A DNA stretch of 64,000 bases, from contig JAKMXF010000111.1 of assembly GCA_024704765.1 (NCBI GenBank), forward strand, positions 310,001 to 374,000, given 5' to 3'. Each line of letters opens with the position of its first letter. Position 1 is the stretch's first letter. The notes under the pieces are model-generated. The model did no database searches. It saw nothing but the letters and a program-made list of their open reading frames with translations, and had not been told where the DNA came from. The DNA comes from Oopsacas minuta (Eukaryota; Porifera; Hexactinellida; Lyssacinosida; Leucopsacidae). Both the position numbers and the translations under genes were made by a program. Positions 46,101 through 57,412 of the stretch are shown one piece after another.

Positions 46101-48785
46101 CATCACTATCCGCTGATACGGATTTCTTCACCGGGTTTAGTTCATTACTCGTAACAACAGATAAATCAGGCTACTATAGCTGTAACGTCACAGAAAATGG
46201 CATCAATAAGATGTATACTATTGCCGTTATGAATCCATATGTGTATACAGGTGTGTTGCATTAGTTTTCACAGGTAAATGTATATCAGCTGATATTTGTA
46301 TTATTGCTAGTTGTTGAGGTTGCTGATTCATACTCATACACTGTGGGGATAGACAAAGAGGTTGCATTTCTATTCTGTCACCCATCAGGCAATTCAATCC
46401 CATTTCAAGATTATGGTTGGAGAGAGTTTGGCTCTACTGTGAGAACTCAGAACCCTCTAGACATTGCAGACATTCCTGACGACGGAGACACCCATGCAAT
46501 GGGATGTTTTGATTCGTTGGAAAATTCAGCAATATTTTCAGTTGATGTAATTATTCAAGGTTTGTGTATTGCTTGTATAATGCATACCAAACTAGTGTGC
46601 TCTTATCAGCTTTATCTCCATTGTATACATTTCCAAATGATTATATATTCTTTCAACAGGCCCACTCGTCATAACATTGGAAACTGGAAATGTCGTATCA
46701 TTCAGTCAGGTGTTTCCTTACATGAATACGGTATATGTTAATCATCAAGAGAGTTTGGTTCGTCTTCAAGCCAACGTAGATGGTTCATGGTCGTGGCCTG
46801 GTGGAGCTGATGATGCTAGAACATTAGATGTATCTCCTTTTCAAATAAATACACAGGGATTGTATACCTTCTTCATTGATAATTGGGAGAAAGAAAGCGT
46901 AGCAGTTATGCAAATCTTCATTACTTGTGAGTATTTACATATTATTTGGAATATAATTTAGTTTCTAATGTATTTACCCTAAAAAGCACAAAGCTTTGTT
47001 GTTGTTTTGTTAGAGATTTGATTAGCCAACTTAAACCAATCAAATACTTGCCAAGCATCCAATGGAATGGAATGTATGGGAAAGTTCGATTTGTAAAAAT
47101 TCAGTAAATTTGAAGGGAAAAAATAGTATAATTTGCATAAATAATAGAAATTCAGGTTTTCTAGGAAAATATCAGGAAAACAGTCACAAGGGGTCGAAAT
47201 TATTCTTAATAACAACAGGTGCGGACAGCCCAAGCACATTTGTATACTCGAAATTGGCTGTGAAGTTTCTCCCTTAATATTTGCATATTTATTTGGCAAT
47301 ACTCATTTAGCATATCAATTCGGAGAGAAGATCGATCCAACTAATTACAATAGATTAGAAGCAAATTCTATTCTGACTAGCAACACAGATCTCTACTGCA
47401 TAAATGGTGAAGTTACCTGGAGCTACACAGATCTAGCTGGTATTTGTGAACTTAAAACTGGTACAACTGATACCACGGGAGCTAGTGTATTGTCAGCTGG
47501 GTTAGACAATCCAGGTTACTACAGCTGTGAAGTGATACAAGATGACGTCAGCAATACATATACTGTAGCTGTTCTGGATACAACTCTGTTACAAGGTTAG
47601 AAATTCTCACCTTAATTAAATATCTGAATCGATCTATCTATCCTATTTAGTAATTGAGACATCGGAATCTTACCAATACACAATTGGAGTTGACAATGAA
47701 GATATATTTCTATTCTGTCACAAACCTGACAACTCAATTTCATCTTCTGACATCGTTTGGATGAAGAATGACTCATTTGCTCGTTTTAAGAATCCTCTAG
47801 ATGTATTTGCAGTTGGAAATCTGTTTAAATACACAGACACCTATCTTATAGAATGTCTAGATCAAACCAGTGAAAGTATTTTGAGTGCTAATATCTCTAT
47901 GCAAGGTTTGAGCTATAGAATTCACAAAAATATACTTACTGTCACTTTATAATAATTGCTGTCACTCCACAGGGCCACCTGTCATAAGCGTGGATACAGG
48001 GACAGTACGATCATTCGAGTCTCTCACTCCTGACGGAAACATAGCTTATATTATCGATGAGACACGGAATGTAGTTATAACAGCCAATCTTGTTGGAAAG
48101 TGGCAGAGACCTGATGATACTCATGTTTCTGACAATTCAATTACTTTCTTATCATTTGATGAATCAGACGTAGGCGTATACAAGTTCTATGTAACAGATT
48201 GGTACAATGAACAGAAGCTAGCTATTCAAATCCAACTCTCTCTCTCAGGTGAGTACTGTTAATGGAGATATTTTAGTTAACATTCATTTATGTGTTTGTA
48301 TTTGTTCTCTAGCAACCTACCTACAGTCAGTAACAGATCTATCAACTGTAACATCCAGTGAAAGCTCCATTCTTGTTACCTGGAGTTTGTTATCAGAACA
48401 GACTACCCTCTCTGATGAGAAATTCTCAATTTACTACGGATACGAAGATATAGAATATTTCGCTGGTACAACTGACAGACTCTACTTCAACATTAATGGA
48501 TTAACTCTCAACTTCAACTATACTATCCGTGTAGACCTACAGTTCGCATATTCTACAGAAACATATTCAGAGACTGTTCATCATTTCCTAACAATTCCAG
48601 ATATCACTGAGCCTACAACAATCCTCCAATTATTCACAAATAATGTTTATGCTCAAGAAGGTGTCTTAATCGCAGTAATAGTATTCTTATTGCTCGTTAT
48701 TGCTGCGATTTTAGCTGTTGCAATAATTGCAGTGTTCTGTATCAAGAGATATCTCGCTAGGAATTCGGCTAAAAGTCAAATCTGA
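37114..48785 (+). CDS. Receptor 1: giant lectin/Ig-module single-pass surface protein
   Basis: 24 exons: 37114-37177 signal peptide; 38065-38472 C-type lectin 1 (WIGFND, QPN, DCVQI, C-x2-C end); 38537-38827 Ig; 39000-39302 Ig; 39855-40283 lectin 2; then Ig, B, NW six times: 40400-40710, 40781-41020, 41089-41364; 41444-41731, 42194-42442, 42762-43022; 43178-43474, 43556-43789, 44130-44399; 44459-44716, 44880-45125, 45284-45553; 45948-46250, 46311-46559, 46660-46926; 47311-47595, 47651-47905, 47973-48248; last 48313-48785: FN3-like domain, TM segment (about VLIAVIVFLLLVIAAILAVA), 15-residue tail. About 2,267 residues. All inner exons are phase 1-1, and frames were checked exon by exon. Ig exons show LYC...W...GYYSCE. 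Exon 40400-40710 has lost one G in the GGGG run at about 40586-40589, breaking frame; all others are intact. Role inferred: cell-surface recognition or adhesion, with no signalling motif in the tail. Confidence 0.85.
42514..42730. mobile_element. Nested MITE pair in a receptor 1 intron
   Basis: The outer element runs from TACAATGGATGCCAGTTATA to inverse TAACCGGCATCCACTACACTG. Inside, 42599-42672 is a second foldback with CAGTCAACATCCGATAAC and inverse GTTAACGGATGTATAC. Both lie between exons 42194-42442 and 42762-43022. Confidence 0.65.
45715..45870 (+). repeat. Dispersed retroelement-like repeat, copy 2
   Basis: Partner of 31315-31475 (inverted relative to it): shared GAGGTGCA, CCAATTTTCATGTCAAT and TTTCTCAGG blocks. 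Lies in a receptor 1 intron. Confidence 0.55.
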
Positions 48786-48889
48786 TAATTACAAGACTAA
48801 CTCCCTCTCTGACTGTTAATCTACTATATCCTATTTACTCTCCTATACTCATAAACTCTTTTAACTTTCTTTCATTTCTTTTTTCTTGT
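48642..48889 (+). repeat. Inverted repeat flanking receptor 1, right arm
   Basis: Partner of 34757-35005. Starts at AATGTTTATGCTCAAGAAGG inside the last coding exon and ends in the 3' UTR at TTTCTTGTA. Confidence 0.9.
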
Positions 48890-48925
48890 AAGTATTATTT
48901 TCCCCAATCTGTTAGCTGTTGTTGT

Positions 48926-49022
48926 ACGGTAGAAACTCGTTAATGCGAATTTCCAGATAAGACATACAAACAATAGTCGGTATTACTGTCTGTTGATATT
49001 CGTATTAACGATGTTACACTGT
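48926..49022. mobile_element. MITE (CTCGTTAATGCGAAT family)
   Basis: About 97 bp; ends GGTAGAAACTCGTTAATGCG and inverse CGTATTAACGATGTTACACTG. Same family as 34564-34738, and similarly placed beyond the receptor 3' UTR. Confidence 0.7.
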
Positions 49023-49177
49023 TTAGTAGTTTGTGATATTTTTAATATTTTGAAATATGTTTAATTAAAAAAATTCAGTAATCAACAATTGAAAATCAGA
49101 AATATACATAAAGTCTCAAAAAGATAGCAAAACATTGCAAATAAACAAATATTTACACAAATATAATAAATGTAAAG

Positions 49178-49485
49178 TTAGAACAAAATTTTATTTAAGT
49201 AAAATGAATTCTTTTCCAAAACAGAATCAGCAAAACAAACTTTCTTTTCTCCAACAAAATATCCAATATAGTAAGCCCTATGTACCAAATCACCAATAAG
49301 CCAATCAAATCCTGCCCCCTCTTGTCCAATGAAGCCCGTGGTACAATACTCTCCCTCTTTGGAGATAATATATATAGAAGGAGGGATTTTTAATTCATTT
49401 GTTCCAGCGAACTTAAATGGCACATCTGGGAGATTATTTGGATCACAATTTGGTATCAGATATCCATCCTCTGTTTGCACAGCAC
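49178..49485 (-). pseudogene. Pepsin-like aspartic protease, lone terminal exon
   Basis: An acceptor (ATGCTTTAG) leads into GAVQTEDGYLIPNCDP, then LPDVPFKFAG, a Cys (EGEYCTTGF), FDWLIGDLVHRAYY and VCFADS. This is the C-terminal lobe end of cathepsin D/pepsin family proteases, where IGA...GxYxVxC and WxLGDxFxRxYY are the conserved phrases. Both catalytic Asp motifs (DTG) lie upstream in the family and were not found; the next minus-strand coding sequence is the unrelated EF-hand-like gene. So this is an orphan last exon, or the gene has been disrupted. Confidence 0.65.
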
Positions 49486-49968
49486 CTAAAGCATGTATGG
49501 AATGTGAATAGATATGATTTTAACACTTTCAATAATAGCGTACTTAGAGAAAAGGTTGTTCGCCAATGTTTTGTGCTCTTTCAGTCATCAAAATGACAAC
49601 TATATGTAGTATGTGTATGTGTGTGGATATTAGAATACTCTCAGGGCGAGGGATATATTGTTATGATTTATGGTATATCTGTAAATATTTTCTGACATAG
49701 AATATCACAGAAAAATGAGTTTACCAAGGTTAGGAACCATTGTCTCATAGCTTCGTTATAACGAGACTTTACTATATTATGTGTAATTGAATCTATTCGC
49801 ATAAGAACAGTGTCTAATAATATTTGAGATATATTTAGACACACATTATATGATACGGATACTTGTAATAGATATATTATACTCTATACACACAATATGT
49901 ATAAGCTTCTGTATATAGTTCTATATTATCAGAACGATGGAAATGATGTATAAAGTTAAAGGGGGAAT

Positions 49969-50729
49969 TTATCGAAACATTTGATAATCAATTATGATAA
50001 GTATAGGTTTATTATATGAATTATGAAAAAAAGTCTCATTATTTATTGAACAACCCTTGTATATATCGTACTCTTGCTGCAAGTCGAGCGTTACACCTCC
50101 AATGTGCATTACAGGTTGGAAGTTGTTCCGTATAGAACCAAAGAAGGAGTATTTTGAGGTGGTTCTTCTGTTTCTGGCTCGGAAATGAATTTTGAGATTG
50201 GAGAAGTTGTTCCACTGTTGGTGGAACAACGTCTCCGTCACATCTCGGATTTGCTCGTTCAGCTCTTTGTCGACCACAGCCGCCAGTAGAGGTAATTTAA
50301 CCCTCTCAGTTAACTTTTCCAAGAGTTTGGTATAGCTCTCATTGGGGCGCTCTAGCGCCCCAATATATTCAACGCAATAGTGTATTCATAAGAGAAGGTG
50401 ATATATTCGACAAATTAAATATTGGTATTTTGATATTATGGTATAAATACACGTATGTATTGAGATCAACCATTGAAGTTATAAAATTCCTATACGAAGT
50501 GTGTGATAGTTATCTGATAAATAAAAGGTAATTACCTGTTGAAATCCAAATAACACAATTTAGAAGCATCTAACGCATTAATTGACATTAATATTTCAAG
50601 ATTTGTATTAGAAAAACGTTTGCCAAGTTCTCTTATGATCATTGGAATAGCATCTGCTTTAAAAGACTGGCCAGAACTCATGCCCTCGAACTTGGCTCTG
50701 ACACCTTCGATCGAAAAGAGAATTTTCAT
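49969..50729 (-). CDS. Small EF-hand-like protein (degenerate calcium sites)
   Basis: Two exons, 50536-50729 and 49969-50335, join in phase to 186 residues. The first half resembles a calmodulin-type EF-hand pair: helix KFEGM, loop with GQSF, helix MIIRELGKRF (compare ELGxxxRxLG), then a second loop ending YLDFNSY in place of I-D-F-x-E-F. The acidic calcium ligands are mostly missing, so calcium binding is doubtful. The second half is basic (HFRARNRRTTSKY) and unrecognised. The donor is good; the acceptor (GAGAG) is weak and sits beside a GC-rich hairpin, so the splice is uncertain. Confidence 0.45.
50341..50364. repeat. Perfect hairpin
   Basis: ATTGGGGCGC with inverse GCGCCCCAAT around a 4-base loop (TCTA), inside the presumed intron of the EF-hand-like gene. 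Confidence 0.8.
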
Positions 50730-50735
50730 AGTCAA

Positions 50736-53700
50736 TTTATCTTCCGATCATAGAACACACTAATTTGGAATCTGTTAACCACATTTCCTAGTGATATCTC
50801 AAGTAGTAATTGTTTATAGCCAATATTTCTCCAGCAATTCGTGTCCACTTGATTGAATTTTCTTGCATAGCTAAGTTCAAACCTATGCATTATAGATAAC
50901 ACCTCATGAAAACACCAAAGAGATTATAAAGTTACCAGAATTGGTAGAATCATACTTTCAACGACTATACTGGGGTAATCGAGTATGCTGAGTCTGAATA
51001 TTGTAAACAACATCAATATTATTAAATCTCAATTGTTGTTTGTTTGTTTGTTTGTCCGTTGAATACCTCGAGGCGCAATGCGCCAAGTTCATCATGAGGC
51101 GGCGAGCCAAAGGCTCGTACATTTTAATATTCGTAGATTATAATGTGTGCGTTAGATTTCATTGAGATAGTTAGCTTTAGATTTAGATATTCTCAGTTTA
51201 TTAGATTTCCGTGTAGATTAGCTGATATTATTCATGCTCTTTAGTTATATCTTGTAATTTGATTAAACTAGTCTCACCAATTCTAAGTTTTTGGTATAAG
51301 TACGTAGTGTTATTAACAAAATGACAGTTATTATATTCTCGTGAAATAACTCGAAAGCCCTTCTGCCATACTTTTTGGAAAGCAATGAATATTTTTTATA
51401 TATATGTAAATGGCATATTGTATTACTTCGAGAACCAACATGAGTATATTTTGAATAAGAGTTTATGAGTCCTGACCAAGTACAAGTATACAAGGATAGT
51501 ATTGCTTGAAAGTGCTTGAAGTTCATCAATTTGGGACAGAAATCCAAGTTCAGAATTGGCCGTCTTATCCATTCATAGCAAATGTAAAGCCCACCATATT
51601 TACCAACACGAATGACACGATGCGATTTTCTGTATCCAACACTTGTATGTTAGTCTAAATACTAGCCATTGGAAACTTGGAAATATGTCTTGTGTGAAGC
51701 ATTAAGCTTATGATTTGGTGCATACCTGCCTACCACACTCACAAACATGTAACTCAATTTTATTGTATATCCTATTTCAGTACCAAATGAATCAAAAATG
51801 CTGTCAGCAATAATATTATTGAAACATTCGTAGTGTGATTATTACTTATATACTGTGTGAGGCTAGCAATGTGGAAATAGCTTACAGAAAAATTGAACAG
51901 CTTTAGTGAATGTCTTCAGCAAACATAATCTTCAAAGAGGATTCTAAATATGAGAGGGATGCAACATAACTTTATACATCTGTAATAAAATCACTTACGG
52001 CAAGTACATCCCTTCTTCTGAATAGTTATTAATTACATATAATCTTACAATTTGGAATACATACTTCTAGTATGTATGTATAACTACTAGAGGGCGCAAA
52101 CCCAGTCCGAGTTCGAGTCCCATTTGGCTGAGGCTTAGTTTGAGCTTCTGCCTTCGTGCCGGGCTTGGGACCACACCTGTCATTAAATTTTGAAATAATA
52201 TGGTTTAATTCCATATAATAAATTCAATTCATTGATTAAATTTGTATTCAAACTTCCTGATTGTACTATTGCGTGGTAGAATTACTACCTCTATTACTGG
52301 TACCATTTTATACGAGCGTGAAGTTAGCAGCGAGCTAACAGCGAGAAATCGAGCACACTTTGAATCGGTATATTTTTGTTACCATGGGGTGCAGAGAGGT
52401 GCCATTTGGAGGATACCAATACTATGCTAGGTAGTTTAGACAATTTGTTAATTAACACAGGTAAACAAATGATGTAATATAAGAAGTAGGAAAATAATGG
52501 CACAAAGAGTTCAGGTCTACTTTACTAATTTTTCACTTGCTAATGTGCTAGATAACATGCTACTTGATGACTTATCCCTAGCTAACGTTATTGATTTTGA
52601 AGTAAGTACTTGCTAATTGTAGCTAGTAGAATCTAATTCAGATTCTTTGTTCCGAAAATTCACTTTATCTTCTGAATGAACTTTTGTCACTGGTTGAAAA
52701 TGACTTAATTAGAGACGAAGATATATCCTCTTTTCTGTTAACGGGTGTACATCTTTCTTATCGTTGAATCCATAAGCCGAATATTTATTCCAACAGCAGT
52801 TCCAATCTTTATATAGGAATATGTCAGTTTTGAGCAATCGTACTGCTAAAATAACACCAGGTCGATACCCACAGTAGCTTTGAATGGCTATCCGTAGGCT
52901 TTAGGGTCTTGGGTACATTTAAAGCGCATAAAATGTATTATGTATCTATGGGTTATTGCGTATAACTAGTTGATTGACAGCAAAATATTATTGGTATGGC
53001 TTCTATTTTTTGAGTTATGGTGACGTAATCACAATTTGTGAAACATGTAAACCAGCATAAATCTATTTAGGTTGGAGTTAGGGGTATACAATATATTATT
53101 TACTTATGGGTTAATCACTATTTAAAGTAGATTGGCCAGATATAGTATTTTATATGGCTTCTATTTTCCTTGTTATGATGACGTAAGCAAATTTATAAAA
53201 GTTAAATTCCGGAAATATGTGTTATTTGAGTTATTTAGATAAAGTGTTCACACTAAAATCATTTGCCAAGGGGTAAAGTGTTTAGATTGTAAATTTAACG
53301 TTCTTTTTGCTGTATTATTACGGCAATAGCAATTTTAGCAAAGAAACGAATATAATTGAAATTTAAATTAGTCGGGTAACTTGGACGTTTTTGCGTGTTC
53401 TTAATACCCGACGGTTAATTATCCTTTAAATTTAAATAAAACTATTGTAGCCTTATTTCGATCCAAGTGTTTGGTCCTGTCATAAACTCCTCAGTTACCT
53501 CGCCTTTTCCGCAATACACGTCAGATAGATCAGTGTTAATTAACGTTTGCGCCACTGGGGATAGGTCGTTGTGGGTCGCGTTTCTATTATCTGGGCTCGC
53601 CGTGATTGGGCTTGCGCAGCCTGAATAGCCTCGGACAGAGGTCCCCACAAGTTTTGATGTACCTTGTCATTGAGCGTTTGTGAAACTATTTGTGTGGAAG

Positions 53701-55068
53701 TTGAAGAATGAAGGCAAGACGCTACTCAAATATTAACGAATTAAATAATATGTCTCTTGATCGTTAGTCTGGTGAAGCAAATTTGCACCTTTCAGCCTGT
53801 GGGTGTGTCCGATTCCTCCACATTACTACACCTATAAGAATATTACTAAACCTTTCAGAACTGGACAGACACATCATTACGCTTACTGAAAGCATCACGT
53901 TCATACTTCAATTAGCTGAATTTCTCCGAATTTAGGAGAATTCGCCATCTGAAAGATCAAATATCTGGATGAAGGAATCGACTACCGTTCTGATTGATGG
54001 TTGAGAGAGAAGAAAATCAAATGCTTCCTAGTTATGCATTTAGAATTTAAAATATTTGCTAGAAATTTAGTAAAATAAAGTAGTATAATATGAATTGCTT
54101 AAATTCTGAAGTACTTAAAAATTAACGGGTCGCTCTAATAAAAATGCTTGGTGTTCATTTGCGGGAAGTTGCGGGAGGCTGGATTTAGTTCTAAATTACA
54201 GATAATATCATGACAAATCACCCTAAAACTTTATATTACCTGGCCACGACTGGCCACAGTGAGTTTGAGTCGATTTGTAGTTGTTATTATTTGTATTATT
54301 AACATGGCTGTTGTTGCTCATAATCGAACCATCTGAATAGAATTCAAAACTCGCCAATAACTTAGCGAAAAGCCATAAATCAGTATCAAAATGAGGCAGT
54401 ATAAAATTCCCTGAATTTTCTTAACTCTATGAAACACTTAGGCGCCGTTGCAGGGGGACAGAGGAGCCTGCCCACCCTTGGAAAAGTTTTTGAAGGCTGG
54501 GTCTATCTCGCCCCAGGATGCCAGGGGCTTGGTCTTGCTCCATCTCCCAAGATTTTCACAAAAATTCGAAATTCTACGCCTATGATAAAACGAAACATCT
54601 TTAAAACATATATCGAAAATACACTTGCTCCAAAGATAGCTATTTTCAATAGAGAAGTTAGCCATACATCTATACAAGCAGATCCTACACTATACCAATG
54701 GAATAAAGATTCATCATAGATATTTACCTCATGGATATAATGGATAATGAATAGGCCTGTTGTGACTGATAAGTCGATTCTTATAAATAGAAATAGGAAG
54801 AGAGATATCGAGAAATATGCGAGATAAACACGAGGACAGATATTTTGGGGGCTTTATTCATTATAATTTAGAGTTTTAACAGAGTGATCAGGTTACAGAG
54901 CTTATACTTGATTCAGGCTGTTAGCTGTAAGTTATGTTTAGTTACAATTATGGCTCATTCAATTACGTTAATTCATGAATATAGTTAAAGCTAATGACAA
55001 GATAACTAAGTGAATATTAACAAATTACAGTATAGTATAGTATGCTATGACACTAATGCTTGGAGTAT
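50736..55068. other. Long gene-poor stretch
   Basis: No gene that I can support. Contents: a GTTT-rich repeat at 51025-51060 followed by palindromic GC patches to 51120 (relatives at 12000 and 57110, inverted); a segment at 52085-52150 with a tRNA B-box-like GTTCGAGTC but no full cloverleaf, perhaps a SINE; a 68-codon minus-strand open frame (53442-53648) with balanced codons and no known family; and a GC-rich repeat at about 54440-54545. Confidence 0.4.
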
Positions 55069-56325
55069 TCAGAAAGCTAGGAGATTAAATTTCTTGTTCC
55101 TTTGAGCTACAATAATTTTATTCTTTTTGTCAATAGCTACTCCATAGGGATAATTGAACTTTTGATCTCCTGGTAGCATATCACTACTAATAGTGTGTAG
55201 GACTTCTCCTTTATTGGAGAATATCTTGATTTGATTTCCTCCCCAATCCGCTACGATAATATTCCCCACTTGATCAATTGAGAAGAAATAATTCCAAATA
55301 ATCTCACGTTTTCCTATCAAACACCTTACTAGCTCTCCTTCTAGAGAGAATATTTGTAGATGGAAAGGGGGATAGTAACCAAACATGACATACATGTTAT
55401 CTTCGTACAGTTTTATGCTATCTGTTTCTGTATCGGATTTAACTTGAGTAGTTTTGAGTTTGATTCTTTTCAGGAATTTGAGATCTTCATCAAACACGAT
55501 TACTGATTTGTTCTTAAGCTCACATCCATAAACATTCATGTCTCTATCAATGTCAACTCCCCAGACTCTTCTCTCTGTTTTAACCGATTTGATAGACTCA
55601 TGGCTTGACTTTTCTATCTTTACTAGCTCATCTTTAGCAGATACGAAAATGAATTCATTCATTAGAGCTATTCCAATAGGCCATTGAGGTGTTGGTATTT
55701 TGTAGAGATGGTTACCTTCTCCATCGAATACTTGTATTATGTTAGCGCCATTATCAGCAACAAATATATTCTGTGTTTTGTTGTCAATTGCTATTTGCCT
55801 GGGATTAGCAATCTCACCAGAACCTGTCCCTTCTCGAAACCAGAGAGGGCACAATTTCACAGAATTGTCAACTGGTATTATAGGTCTCTCCTTCTGTGCC
55901 ACAACCTTACACACATCAATCACTGATTGTTCCAGCTGTTCCATCTTCCAGTCCAACTCTACCCACCCCACATTCACACTCCTTGCTACCTCCTCTCTGA
56001 TCTCATCTTCTAGCGTTCTTAGATTCTTCTCGAGTACTTGCTTCAATTTGTTCTTTGTCAAGTCCCTCTTTAGTCCTTCTCTGGCTGTGCACAATTGCTG
56101 GAGGAGTTCTCTCTTCTCATTGAACTCTTGTCTCGCTCTCATAACAACCTCATCTATCTCTTTCAACAGACTATGCTCCCTCACTACCAACAGACTGTGT
56201 AACTGCTGGAAGTTACAACTCACTTTCTCTTTCCCTATCTGCACATGGTTAATCAGATCTGTTAGATTCCTCTCTAACTCATCCACACACATCAGTTCTC
56301 CTACTGCTGATACTCGTGTCGCCAT
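55069..56325 (-). CDS. Coiled-coil NHL protein (TRIM-like without RING)
   Basis: 418 residues, one exon. Residues about 10-150 are a charged, heptad-like coiled coil (LERNLTDLINHV, REHSLLKEIDEVVMRARQEF, LEKNLRTLEDEI), as found between B-box and NHL in TRIM2/3/71-type proteins. From about 165 onward are NHL blades (IANPRQIAIDNKTQNIFVAD, FSIDQVGNIIVADWGG, FNYPYGVAIDKKNKIIVAQ). RING and B-box are absent, so no ligase activity is predicted; a dimeric propeller scaffold is likely (inference). Only distantly related to copies A-D. A long open frame on the opposite strand (55739-56353) is a shadow. Confidence 0.85.
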   Translation of the reverse strand: MATRVSAVGELMCVDELERNLTDLINHVQIGKEKVSCNFQQLHSLLVVREHSLLKEIDEVVMRARQEFNEKRELLQQLCTAREGLKRDLTKNKLKQVLEKNLRTLEDEIREEVARSVNVGWVELDWKMEQLEQSVIDVCKVVAQKERPIIPVDNSVKLCPLWFREGTGSGEIANPRQIAIDNKTQNIFVADNGANIIQVFDGEGNHLYKIPTPQWPIGIALMNEFIFVSAKDELVKIEKSSHESIKSVKTERRVWGVDIDRDMNVYGCELKNKSVIVFDEDLKFLKRIKLKTTQVKSDTETDSIKLYEDNMYVMFGYYPPFHLQIFSLEGELVRCLIGKREIIWNYFFSIDQVGNIIVADWGGNQIKIFSNKGEVLHTISSDMLPGDQKFNYPYGVAIDKKNKIIVAQRNKKFNLLAF

Positions 56326-57412
56326 AACTCTTAACTCAAACGTCGAATTTTAACTAGAAATAATATACAATTAAACAAATAAAGAGTGTATTATTTGATA
56401 ATCTAAATAGGCAGACAATTGTTATTAGATAGAATTACATTTCTCTAATTATAGAAGACCTTTCAGATATCTGATTTTACCAATTTAAAGATTTATGGTA
56501 TAAACAATTGCCAAACAACTACCTAACATCAACTCGTACATAATATCAATCCAAATCGAGGGGCTTAAAATCCTCTAATCACCAGCTAGACGCGGGTGTA
56601 TAACTAATACAAGAAATGACTGGGTCCACAAACAATAAGAAACACTCTTAAGACAATATCGATTGTAAAATAGATACTAGTTGACTGGCTCCGGTATAAA
56701 CTGATAAGAGCTATTGTCAGTTCATTTTAGTTTAGTATGATGAGTTTGGAATTTTTCTGCTGAAGAAAACAGAAACAATAAAGTTCAAAGAGTAAGTAAT
56801 CGACTAAACTTGTAGTTACAAACGAGTTTACTCAAAAGCAATTGGAGATAAGTTCTGTGAGTAAATCTCCGGGTAGACAACTGAAAATTGGTGAAGAAGA
56901 TCTTCTCTCTTCTCTTTTGTGAGAGAAAAATCTTTCACAAAATTATCTAAAAGTTTTCAACTCTTCCCTTGTCTTGGTCGGTTCAATTATGACTTTCATA
57001 CATTTTGACAACGGACTGTAAGTTATCAGTTTTTCTGAGAGAAAGTCTTGGAAAGAGTCTTGGATAAACATGATAAATACATAGTTACAATTTAAAAATT
57101 GCATACCGTAAATATTTCCTTGACAACGGACAAGCAAACAAACAGACAAACAAAAACACAATAGAGATTGAAAAATATAGATATGATATACATACAGATA
57201 GATTGCGTTTTAGTAAGGTACATCCTCGCTAATACGAACAGCACTGTTCTGATTAGAATATAATTCGTTCGGATTAGCGAAATCAAATGCACAGAAAACA
57301 ATACTATAGAATCTGGGAGCCTATTCTTTTGAAAGTTGTTTATACGATGGAATTGCGTCCAACATATGTAAAAAAGTAATTGTATTAATCCACAGTAGAA
57401 TTGGAGACAATT
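56326..57412. other. Gene-free stretch with dispersed repeats
   Basis: AT-rich; at 57119-57175 a TTGACAACGGACAA plus (CAAACA)n repeat shared with about 11995-12040; at 57222-57320 a copy of the 7878 repeat. No coding sequence recognised. Confidence 0.5.

Larger units (their letters stand above)
40400..48248 (+). repeat. Six tandem exon triplets (Ig / B / NW)
   Basis: Each unit is three exons. Ig: starts about V-x-x-F-G, with LYC and GYYSC cysteines. B: about 80 residues, S-x-S-Y-x-Y-T start, two cysteines (LFC and DC), NPLDV in the middle, ends L-x-I-Q-G. NW: about 90 residues, GPPVI start, GRWQRPD, SDxGxYKFYVxNWD, ends AIQIQLSG, with no cysteine. Units are clearly diverged, so the array is old rather than a recent slippage product. 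Confidence 0.85.

Noticed and set aside
52085-52150. tRNA gene suggested by GTTCGAGTC
   Set aside because: No acceptor stem, D-arm or anticodon arm could be paired; at most a SINE-like B-box.
55739-56353. 204-codon plus-strand ORF
   Set aside because: Lies antisense to the well-supported coiled-coil NHL gene; Ser/Cys/Leu-rich composition is typical of a shadow frame.
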